Part shown: positions 14,401 to 27,400 of the stretch, one piece after another
Layout: each line of letters starts with the position of its first letter
How positions within the stretch are numbered: the first letter of the stretch is position 1
Notes under the pieces: generated by a model
Databases searched by the model: none
The model's input: the letters and a program-made list of their open reading frames with translations, nothing else
Told to the model about the DNA's origin: nothing
Made by a program: the position numbers and the translations under genes
NCBI RefSeq assembly: GCF_901709675.1
Contig: NC_051102.1
Coordinates: 1,146,912-1,210,911, forward strand
Direction: 5' to 3'
Origin: Syngnathus acus
Lineage: Eukaryota > Chordata > Actinopteri > Syngnathiformes > Syngnathidae
Length of the DNA: 64,000 nucleotides

Positions 14401-14969
14401 TTTCAGAGTCCATTTCCCCAGAAAGAATCCGACGCAAAAAGAGCGTCACGCCGACTGACGGTAAACCCAAGGCGCTCCGCTCGGACCACTCCAAGTCCAC
14501 CGGAAGCCTATTGCAGCCTCCCTCCTTGATGCTAGAGATCTGCCCGTGGGATTACAACAGCCCGCCTTCGCCTAAGCAGGAGAAGATCTGCACCAGCCCT
14601 TCCGCACATAAGAAGAAACGGAAAGGCTCCTGCTCATCCGGCCACAAAGGCGAGAAGGAGAAAGGGAGGGAGAAGAACAGAGAAAGACGGAGCTCGTCCG
14701 GCAAGCAGCCGTCGGAGAGAAGGCGCGTTAGCCAGTCATCTGAGTGCGGCGGGCCGCTCTCTGAGCGACGGAGGAGCTCCAGCAAAGACCCAGAGGGGGC
14801 GGAGTTGAGGAGGGCAGAGAGCGAGGAGGCCTCAAACAGCACTTTTGCTCAGACTGAAACTTCCACGGACAAGAAAAAAGAAAAGTATCACAAACCTGCA
14901 GTTGGTAGCGGGCCAAAAATGGTTGACGTATGTCCCTGGGACTTTCAGGACCCTGGAGAGAGGGCATGA
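2476..14969 (+). CDS. gpr158: GPR158-like orphan class C receptor, 3' half (TM3 to C-terminus)
   Basis: Eight coding exons join in frame: 2476-2585, 2778-3016, 4067-4208, 10555-10660, 12767-12913, 13033-13276, 13402-13958 and 14025-14969. They encode the last 829 residues, and the N-terminal half lies off the window. Exon 1 gives TM3 ([16 protein letters not shown]); later exons give TM4, TM5 ([14 protein letters not shown]), TM6 and TM7 ([20 protein letters not shown]). The tail carries GPR158 landmarks: [56 protein letters not shown]. Four CPWE-type motifs sit in the last exon (14085, 14358, 14535, 14928). GPR158 is a neuronal receptor that binds the RGS7-Gbeta5 complex; its glycine-binding Cache domain would be upstream. 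The tail matches GPR158 rather than the much longer GPR179. Teleosts can carry more than one GPR158 copy, so the exact paralogue is open. The probable 3'UTR follows 14969. Confidence 0.92.
2586..4066. other. Introns between TM3-TM5 exons of the GPR158-like gene
   Basis: Two introns flank the exon at 2778-3016. They hold short A-runs and AT-rich unique sequence; I see no recognisable element. Confidence 0.45.
4363..7190 (-). mobile_element. L2-clade LINE, 5'-truncated
   Basis: A non-LTR retrotransposon in antisense in the GPR158-like intron between exons 4067-4208 and 10555-10660. Read on the minus strand it starts inside the APE endonuclease near 7190 (frame containing CFYINERWC and, later, [10 protein letters not shown] and SDHCLVH). 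It passes into reverse transcriptase and ends near 4363 in a short tail (GAATCTTGAA). The truncated 5' end is the usual outcome of target-primed reverse transcription. The RT sequence and the [16 protein letters not shown]-terminus place it in the L2/Maui group of fish LINEs. Confidence 0.85.
4724..7145 (-). pseudogene. L2 endonuclease/reverse transcriptase, frameshifted
   Basis: Two minus-strand frames make up one protein. 6282-7145 holds the C-terminal half of the APE endonuclease and the linker; 4724-6304 holds the 526-aa reverse transcriptase. RT motifs are intact: [47 protein letters not shown] and the catalytic YADDT. The frames overlap by about 20 nt near 6290, so a small indel separates them. 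The N-terminal catalytic half of the endonuclease is missing. Without it and with the frame break, this copy cannot be autonomous. Confidence 0.85.
7331..7360. repeat. (TAAA)n microsatellite
   Basis: About seven tandem TAAA units in an intron of the GPR158-like gene. Confidence 0.9.
7786..9075 (-). mobile_element. hAT element, complete ends, non-autonomous
   Basis: A 1290-bp insertion bounded by inverted termini (CAGGGGTGGGCAAACT at the left; AGTTTGCCCACCCCTG at the right). It is flanked by an exact 8-bp duplication TGTTAGCT (7778-7785 and 9076-9083), the hAT hallmark. Around 8500-8670 the minus strand carries a decayed version of the transposase C-terminus also seen at 220-456. No long ORF remains, so mobilisation would need a transposase supplied in trans. 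Confidence 0.93.
9581..10344. mobile_element. hAT-type non-autonomous element
   Basis: A 764-bp element with termini TAGGGGTGTAAATCG and CGTTACACCCCTA and an exact 8-bp target duplication CTATTTAG (9573-9580 and 10345-10352). The subterminal regions are rich in ATCGATA repeats. There is no transposase. The ORF-like stretch at 9996-10295 has no recognisable protein. Confidence 0.92.
11259..11498. mobile_element. Small hAT-like MITE (GTGTCAAACTCAAGG family)
   Basis: About 240 bp beginning GTGTCAAACTCAAGG and ending in TTTGACACCC, with the internal TGTGGCCCGCAAAGAC shared with the better-preserved copy at 56313-56638. Target duplications are no longer obvious. Other fragments lie at 12195-12287 and 60430-60523. 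Confidence 0.75.
11569..11931 (+). mobile_element. tRNA-derived SINE with (ATGG)n tail
   Basis: A 363-bp SINE. Its tRNA-like head has a polymerase III A-box region (near GGTAGCACGTCC) and a B box (GGGTTCGATTCC) around 11590-11635. The body contains GTGTGGAGTTTGCATGTTCT, and the end is AGAAAATGGATGGATGG. It is flanked by a 14-bp direct repeat ATGGAGGGACAGGT (11555-11568 and 11932-11945). The tRNA-like part is a SINE promoter, not a tRNA gene. The 3' tail resembles the 3' end of the RTE LINE at 39852-43523. Confidence 0.92.
12195..12287. mobile_element. hAT-like MITE fragment
   Basis: One end of the family found at 11259 and 56313, here inverted: GGGCCACATAAAATGATTTG, then GCCATATCTGGCCCCCGAG and TTTGACACC. 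The other end is missing. Confidence 0.65.
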
Positions 14970-15736
14970 TGACTGCTGTCTTTTTCCCGTTTGAGATGTG
15001 TTTAACTAAAATCCTTTTCGACACAAACAAAAATGGACTAAGTTCACTGGTTTTAATGCAAGAAGCACTTCTGGAGCCTGTTGCTGTCGCCAGATCCAAA
15101 GTAATATCAAAATAACTCGATCTGGATCTTATCTTTTGCAAATATTTTGCTTGCACACTGCCACATTTATTCCATCATGATATGCTGACATGAGTCTTTT
15201 TTCATCTTTTTTGACACATGCAAACAATGAATGCTTCACCTAATCATTTTGTCAGATATTGATATATGCGTTCCATGAAGAGCTGATGATTCTAGTGGGA
15301 TCTTATTACAGTAGGAATACTAATGCACACACACAAAAAATATCGAATAGAAGCTGTGTGAAACAGGACCCAATACTTTATTCACAGCATGACGATGACG
15401 CCGATGGCGCATGTTTAGAAAAAGTTGAGAATAACATTGTTGTCCAGTTTTCTGTCGGCACCTTAGAAAAGCCAGCGCATGTGGTAACTATTGACTGTAT
15501 ATTGGTTTACTTGTTGCAACAGTGGAATTATTGTTGGTCTAGTATCTATCTGTCTTCTAATGCACCACAGAAAATGCACCACATTTGTGCATTAATTAAT
15601 TCTACACAAATACTGTAGATCAGTTACAGACACATCCATGAGGCTCGATTTTCTCTTTCTGTGTATTTCCTTGAAATAGTTGCAATCTTTTTCTACTCTC
15701 TGCATCCCTTAAAAAAAGCTTTCATTTGACGTAAAG

Positions 15737-15937
15737 CAGGGGTCTCAAACTCCAGTCCTCGGGGGCCGCATTCCTACATGTTTTCCAAATTTTCCTCATT
15801 AAACACACCTGATTCAATTATCAGGCTCCTGCAGAACGTGAGGATGAACTGATCATTTGAATCAGGTGTGTTTAACGAGGGAAACTTGGAAAACATGTAG
15901 GAATGCGGCCCCCGAGGACTGGAGTTTGAGACCCCTG
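15737..15937. mobile_element. Fold-back MITE
   Basis: A 201-bp near-palindrome. The left arm (CAGGGGTCTCAAACTCCAGT, continuing into GGGGGCCGCATTCCTACATG) is mirrored by the right arm ending ACTGGAGTTTGAGACCCCTG, with a short AT-rich spacer. Related 7-bp flanks (CGTAAAG at 15730-15736 and 15941-15947) suggest the target duplication. The hAT-like CAGGGG terminus fits a hAT-derived MITE. Transcribed, it would form a strong hairpin in the receptor's probable 3'UTR. Confidence 0.88.
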
Positions 15938-16669
15938 AGTCGTAAAGGCTTTCCCAATATACTCATTTTCAGAGTAGAGCGTTATGGGTTGGCTTTTTTA
16001 TTTTAATCACCAAGAGATGCTTATCGCTCGGGTCATCTTGCTTGCTATTTGCTTTTCCTAATGGTTTTTGAAACAAAATAATATTTTATGAATCTTGTGT
16101 CACTTCTGTTATTTTGAATGGATTTTCTTACATTGTTTGCACATATTTCAATTCTGTACATGGCATAGCTTTTTTTTGCCATTTTCTGTGATACTGCCAC
16201 ATCATCAACAGTCAACCTTTCTACCCCATTGTCATACTAAACAAATTACGAGTGTCATGGGCCTGCAAGGTTTACCACCCAAAATCAACAAAACAGTATT
16301 CTGTGCAAAAGGAGTGATCATTCAAAATGACTGTTTCAACGATCTTTCATTTCACCGCTGTTTTGTTTAGCTTTTAGGAAACTGCACAGATGCAACCGAT
16401 TTCTATAACCACTTTTTTTTTTCAATTCTCACTAATATTTTTCTGTCAGCCATCAAATGTGATATGTTCCGTACAATATCTTATGCTTGTTATCTGGTTT
16501 TACTCCCAAAAGCATCCATGTGGGAATTTATTTCTATGTGACTATTCATATTGTGTTGCATGTATATACAATGAATACACTGTTGTCAATTCAGAATTAA
16601 ATATTTATATTAAAACTCACTGGTCACCCTTCTGTTTCACTTAATAATTGAATATTATCATTCTTCGAT

Positions 16670-16790
16670 CCATGCATTCTCTTTACCTTTTATCCTTATT
16701 AGGGTGGCTGGAGCCCGTTCTGGCTGACTGGGTGAGATGTGAGGTAGCCTCCATCTTGGGTCACAGCCAGTCAGGGACAATTAAAGTCTG
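16670..16790 (-). mobile_element. Decayed SINE fragment
   Basis: Reads like a diverged, inverted 3' half of the SINE at 11569-11931: CTTTACCTTTTATCCTTATT, then GGCTGGAGCCCG and CAGCCAGTCAGGGACA. No ends or target duplication remain. Confidence 0.5.
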
Positions 16791-17258
16791 CTTTAATTTT
16801 CAAAAGCAACTTTAGCTAAATTCATTTGGAGGTTGCTTTCTTTCACCCCCCGGCACATTATAAGCGGGTGCTGTGCAACACTGCTATCTTGTGGACAAAT
16901 TCAATACAGCAGCTGTTTATGAAGCTTTGACAATAAATACAATAATGACGTAACGAGCCTGAGAAGTCTTTTATTATATTTCTGTTGATCATATCCATGA
17001 TATTCTATTTTTTTTTTTTTACATTGTACTTTTAACCCACAAAAAGTGCGCTCTCTCCTTCCGCCACCCTCCCCCCCCTCAAAGTGGTGACGTCGGTCCT
17101 GCAGAACCGGACAGGGCAGATCCTCTCTGCAGCACCTGGCACTCCTCTTCATTAGATCTTCCACGAACTCCACACTCGCTATACGAACACACACCAAAAC
17201 CACTTACAACCTTTCTTGTTGTGGTTTTATAACAACACGCACTTGATTACGGACCATC

Positions 17259-21289
<4,031 letters not shown>

Positions 21290-22540
21290 AACACTATCCT
21301 TCTTCTAATAGGCCTTATTTAAACAGTCGTGTATCTTCCTCTCTACCTCCTCTAAGCAACCCCATTGTTCACTCATTGCCTGCGTGTCATCACCACATTC
21401 CTCTTGAACTTGTAGTTCTTTATTAGCTCGCTGTCTGTTGACATACTCTCACCTGCGTCCTTGCGGCAAGACGTTGACACATATTTACTGCCATTTAAAT
21501 GTGTCTCTAATATTAACATTCATTGGGAAGTTTCATATATATTGCCTAAATGCTATAAACATTAACTACCAGCTTTGAGAGACATTCAGTACATGTATTA
21601 GCCAGTACATGAGTACAGTATTTACTGTCAGCCGGTGAATGTGTCAATTGCAATTTGCATTTTAAACACATTCCAGTGTCTCATTATCTGTGTAAAAACA
21701 CTGTTTTTGCTTGCATTACAAATGTAGTGCAATTTGCTGCAAAGGTATCGTTTGTAGGTATGCCATGGTACTTTCTGCCACGACACAAAAGTGCCGACTG
21801 ATCACAATAGATGGGCGATTAGCAGTACAGTAACTTCCCTTCACCTGTTTAGGTACACACTGCACACTGTTGTTTAGGACACCTTCATGCCTGTGGGATT
21901 TTTTGAAGACGCTTGTAATCACTGTTAATAAATTGCAATCTTCTCACTTGATATAGTATGCAATTACAATTTTCACAAACCTAGTAGTCTTCATTTAATG
22001 CACTAACAATGGATGGTTAGACTGCTGTTAACACTGAACTATGTATGCAATTCTATGTTATTTAAATCTAAATTTAGTGGCTATTGTGATAGATTGTTGC
22101 ATTGTCATGTAGTAAATTGACTCACTAGACTATCAAAAGTATGTTGGTGTATTCTGATGACTGGAAACTTGATGACTGTTACTTTTCAGCCTGCCTCTGT
22201 TTTATAGTTTGTGGCAGATTGTATATTAAAAAAAAACAAGCAGACATTCAAAGCAAAATAAAACAGGGTAATGGTAGCACTAATCCTTGAATTGATGAAC
22301 AAATTAAATGTAGAATGAATTTCAAATTGATATAGCTTACAATGTTTCAGTTTAATTCAAAAAGTGAAACTTGCGTATTAGATTTAAGATGTAGATTCCT
22401 TTTTTAAAAATGGTAAATTCCAACTTAATGTATATATTTAAATACTTTTAATGATTCTATATTCTCATTTACTGAAATTGGGATGACATTTTTTACACTC
22501 CTGAAAATACACAAGTTTCACTTTCTACTGAACTACAGAG
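21290..22540. other. Annexin 3'UTR and intergenic DNA
   Basis: AT-rich, with AATAAA at 21927-21932 and 22257-22262 as likely ends of the annexin transcript. No further gene is visible before the hAT remnant near 22541. Confidence 0.55.
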
Positions 22541-23960
22541 CAGTGACGTGTGGTGAGGTTCATGACTCCTTAAGAGTCAGATTTACAAATATATAAACCC
22601 AAAAGGGTAGCTTATTCAATTGGCTTCTGGTTATTTCACATCTCATCAGCACGCACACACACTATTCGTGGTCTTACCTTTATTTGTAGATGCAGTCCAT
22701 GCGCCTATCCTTTGTCACAAAAATTGCTGTTACTTTGTTGTGAAAGTCCTCCTTATTTTCCTTCACTTTAGGGACCTTTTTTTTTTATTTTGGTCCATGC
22801 TATCACAGCAGCTCCGTCGTATGTTTGAGCAACTAATTTTTCACAACAGTTGTATTTCTCCAATACTCCCAAAACATACATAGGTAGCTACAGCAGGGGC
22901 TCGTCTATCATCAAATCCTGTGTGTACCAACAAATAACAGATCTGTGCTTTGTTTGTGACATCCGTAGTCTCGTCTACCGCAAAAGCAACAAATGGGGCA
23001 GCATTAATCACCCATTGCTCACGTACGCCGCCCTTCAGTGCGGCAGAGTACCGTATTTTTCGGACTATAAATCGCGTTCTTTTCCATAGGGGGGGGGACA
23101 TACTCAGGAGCGACTTATGTGAATTTTTTCACAAATTTTCAAAATTCAAAAATCCGCGATGAAGTGAAACCGCGATAAATGAACCGCGATTACTGTAATC
23201 TGAACATACGCGGCGGCGGTGTTTTACATAAAGGACAAAGGATTCGATCACGGGATTTAATGACTTGGAGTGACAGAGATTGTTTGATAAAATTGTTGTT
23301 TATAATTATATGGGCCTGTGGAATATTTTGAAGTGCAACCGCCGTCAGCGGCGCGCACCCGGCATTGTTGACATAAAGGACGATTGATAGATTTAATGAT
23401 TTGGAGTGACACAGATGGTTTGATAAAGGTGTTATTTATGTTATAGTTATTTGGATAACTGTCAATTTTACGTCAGGCCCGTTCTCAGCTCTTCGTTTGT
23501 GTTTATGTCACGTTAGCATACCGTATCGTTTAGCCTGTTGTTGCTCGTTCATGTCTGTTCTTGGTGTTGGATTTTGTCGAATAAATTTCCCCCAAAATGC
23601 GACTTATACTCCGGAGCGACTTATGTTTTTTTTCCCTTTATTGTGCATTTTATGGCTAATGCGACGTACATTCCGGAGTGACTTTTAGTCCGAAAAATAC
23701 GGTATTATCTGCCTCAACCTGTGCCTTTTTACTGCGGTTTTATGTCCCATCAGCAAAACAAAGCATTTCACCTTTGTATTTGAACAGGAAATATGATATT
23801 TCAGTAATTTTGACTACAAACATTTTCAAAATAAAGATCAGTGGACAATCTTTTTTTTTTTTTTTTTTTTTACTTGTCATGACAGGTGAGCCAGAGCCTG
23901 CCTTCCCTGACCGCACGTCCTTGCTACAGATATTTTTTATTCCCCCCAACAATATTGCAC
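22541..23960 (-). mobile_element. Decayed hAT-like transposon split by a MITE
   Basis: The left end is near CAGTGACGTGTGGTGAGGTT. The minus strand at 22850-23048 encodes a transposase piece (FVAFAVDETTDVTNKAQICY). A second piece (KYKGEMLCFADG) lies at about 23740-23790, on the other side of the MITE at 23051-23702. Frames are broken and no full ORF remains. The right boundary is uncertain. Confidence 0.65.
23051..23702. mobile_element. TA-flanked inverted-repeat MITE (CCGTATTTTTCGG family)
   Basis: A 652-bp element with inverted termini CCGTATTTTTCGGACTATAA and AGTCCGAAAAATACGG, flanked by TA dinucleotides (23049-23050 and 23703-23704). The interior contains GCGACTTATACTCCGGAGCG-type subterminal repeats and no ORF. 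It interrupts the hAT remnant, so it is younger. A longer relative lies at 29182-30432. Confidence 0.88.
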
Positions 23961-24475
23961 TTTGTGATGCACTGGTATATGGCAGGAATACAAGGCTAGA
24001 CAGGTTCTTAATTATTCAGCATTTTATAGATTAATTTTATAGATTCAAGATTGATTAGTACAACAGTGCAGGTTCTCTTTTCTACGTTAGGCCGCATGTA
24101 TGATTAATGATTATGAAAGCCTTGTTTGCTTATAGGGTATATAAAAAAGTGTTTGAATGAATCTTTCAGTCAATTCTGGAACAATGGAACATTCTTAAAC
24201 AGAAAAAAGTGACAGCAGAAAGGTGAATAAAGGAACATGCCAAAGTGTTATTGAAGGCAAGCTGCAGTGCGACCTGCTCCACTGCAATAAAACAATCTGT
24301 TAATGAAGACGTGTTCTTCATAAACCTCCCGCACACCTGGAATCTCTGACCGGGTTTTAGCCTGTCCCTCTTGGCCAAATAAATAGAAAACTAAACAGAG
24401 AAAAACAGACGGGAAAGGAAAGAGAAACCGCGTGTTTGTTTTGGTTCGATGGGTTGAGAGAGATACATTCCCAGG

Positions 24476-27400
24476 TTACGAGGACGTTAGTGTTGTCTCC
24501 GAAAGAAGTGGCAGTTCCGTGGGGATTGTGACATCGCCGACAGACGCCACGACAGGCGTCATGGTGACAGAGGCCGAAGGGGCGACGGTCATGGAAGTGG
24601 GCAGCATGGGAGCCATGCCCTGAGGCAGGAGGGGAGTCAGCTGGGAGGGCAGCATGGTGGGCAAAGGGGGCAGAGGGGCCAGGCCAGGTATGTTCAGGGG
24701 AGCTGTCAGCGGGGGAACTGCAATGGAAAGAAAGGGGGATGTCGAGTCACAAGGTCATTCAACTTTTCAATTTTTTTTTTTACAGATCTAATCAGAGATG
24801 TATTTTCTTATAAGGTTTGTCTGTGTTTCTGTTCACGTCATATTTTGTCAGCCCAATTCAAGTAGCGCCAAGCAAGTTACAGGGTGCAGCATTTCTTTCA
24901 TCAAGCCATCCATCCATTTTCTGTACCTCCACGGTTGACTTAATTCGCTACTTAGGTGCAGTTCTACGTTTTTACCAAAAGAGGGTGCTTGGATACCAAC
25001 ATGGCCTTAACGTGTACATGTATACATTGTTCAAATAATTAAAGATGTTTAATATTAATGGATCTATTTATTATTCAGTTGTACTTATTTCACATTGTTT
25101 TCTGTATATTATACTATAGATATTTTATATAAAAAGTTTTTATTTTGTGGGTTCGTATTTTGAGGCGGCATGAGTTGATCAATTGGATTTAGATTGTTTG
25201 CATTGGGAAATATTGCTTTGGTTTTTATCTGATTTGGTTTTGATTAGTCTGTTGTGTCAGGATGCTGACAGGTGGAGTCATGTACCTGTGGTTCCGCCTG
25301 GCATTAAGGTGCCAGTGCCCGCTAGTGAGATGGTGCCAAGGTCCGGGAGCGTAAGGTTGAGATTGGGAAGATTGGGCAACGGAGGTAAACCAGCTGGGAG
25401 TGGCATCAACCCTAAAAGGAAAACACAACATGCATATTAAATCACCTCACTTAGTGTGTGAAGAAAAAGTTGTCATCACTGCAAACAGTCAACTGGCATG
25501 GCGCAGTTAAACTGACCCACCCACCTGGTAGTGTGGTGGCGGGGTTGAAGGTGGCTGTGGCAGGATTGAGGGGGGCGAGGGGGCTGAGGGTCGGATTGGA
25601 GGAGGGCAGCAGGGGAACTGTCGGCAAACCTGGTGAGGGAGCCAAGAGCCACGTTTGTGAGTATTGTGACAGTTTTGTGTGCCATCAAATATAAAGAAAT
25701 AAATAAAATAAAAAATGTACCCGACTCGGCCCAATTATTTCTTGCAGCATTTTCGATAAGTCTTAATGTCATGTCTTTGTAGTCTGTGATCAGTGTTAAG
25801 ATAGAGTAGGTCACGTGACTAGAATCAGGAAGTAAGCGCATGTTTCAGCACAGTGTTGAAAGAGAACGCTGCTTGCTCTATTCTCTCCTGCAGTTCGGCA
25901 AAACTACTACCTACATTTTGTGTTATACAAGGAATCGTTGGTATGTATCTTTGTTTAAGTTATTATGGCTCGAAATAGATCTTTTGAGTTCTGAAATTAT
26001 AGTTTCTGTGATGTTAGACGATAGGATAAAAGCATGATTGAGATTTCATATCGATTTAATTCATTTAGTTCGTATGACTGATTATACAATGTGGTTTGTA
26101 TTCTCCCAGTTTCACCCTTTCCCTTGTTATTAAACCTGGAGTCAACCTTCAACTTGGCCTTCAGAGTCTTGATGAGTGAAAGTGGTTGAGCTTACTGTCT
26201 TCGGATATTCAACATATTTGGAGGGCAGGATAGTGAAACAACGTCTTCATCTCAGAAGGTAACAAAGTTAAACGCCAAACTCAGACTATGGATGGACAAA
26301 AAGAACAGTCACTGAAGTCTAAATCTTACAAATCATGTTCTACAAAAACGTCCTCTGGCAATGCTGCTGCCATGGCCCGCGCCGAAGCCGAGGCAGCGAA
26401 AGTACTCCTTTCCTTCACAGATAAAGAAATGATTCTGAAAATGGAAAAGGCACAATTAGAGGCACGCATGATGAAGCTATCACTAGAGAAAAACGTGGCT
26501 GCGGCTGAGGCCAAAGCAGAGTCTCTAGAAGCAGCGGCTAGCATCAACGGTAGTGAGCGAGGTAGCAGGAAGATTCAACTCGATGAGAATCCCTTTAACC
26601 CACTGGAATGGACCAGAGAATATGTCGCTCAGCAGTCCAAGGAGCATTCAACCACTGCGCTGGAAGAATACGCTCTTACCGAAACTGACCCGCTAAACGT
26701 ATTATCCAACCCGCCTCCGCACCTTCTCACTCAGGATGACACTAACCAGCTATACACAGAGCCCCCAGCGCCGCCACATGTACTCTCCCAGGATGAGCCT
26801 GTTAAGCTACGTACTCGGCTAACCTTGGCATCACAACCATTTTCTCAAGACGAGCCTGGACAGCGATTCACAGACCCAACAATGGCACCACATCTACACT
26901 CTCACGACGAGGCAAGACGGCTACACGTAGAGTCTGCATCAGCACCTTATCTTCCCCCGCAAGGTGACGATTCATATCTACGTGCAAATACCGTGCCAGG
27001 TAACTCTATTACAGCTCCACGGCCCATATCAGAGAATGGTCCGACCGATGCCAACCTCACCTATACACCAGCGAACAGACTACCAGCTCATTGGCCACAA
27101 CAACATGCCCCTCTCACATCTCTTATTCCAAGAGATACACAGGGCCAACAGGGCACAAATACAGCTACACCCAGATACCGGGGTCCATCACGTCCTACCG
27201 TGCCCAACTACACACCCCAAAGCAACCAGCACGACCAATCAGGTATGAACGATGTTGTCAGATATTTCGCCCGTCGCGAGCTGGTCACTACAGGTATGAC
27301 TCAATTCAACGACAAGCCTGCAAGCTACAGAGCTTGGCAACTGTTCTTCCAAAACGCTGTGAGAGGATTCAATCTCACTCCCAGCGAAGAGATGGATCTA

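Larger units (their letters stand above)
14970..17258. other. Probable 3'UTR of GPR158-like gene and intergenic DNA
   Basis: AT-rich sequence after the receptor stop codon. A variant polyadenylation signal ATTAAA occurs at 16596. It contains a fold-back MITE (15737-15937) and a decayed SINE piece (about 16670-16790). From about 17040 it becomes the upstream region of the annexin gene. I see no other gene. Confidence 0.5.
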
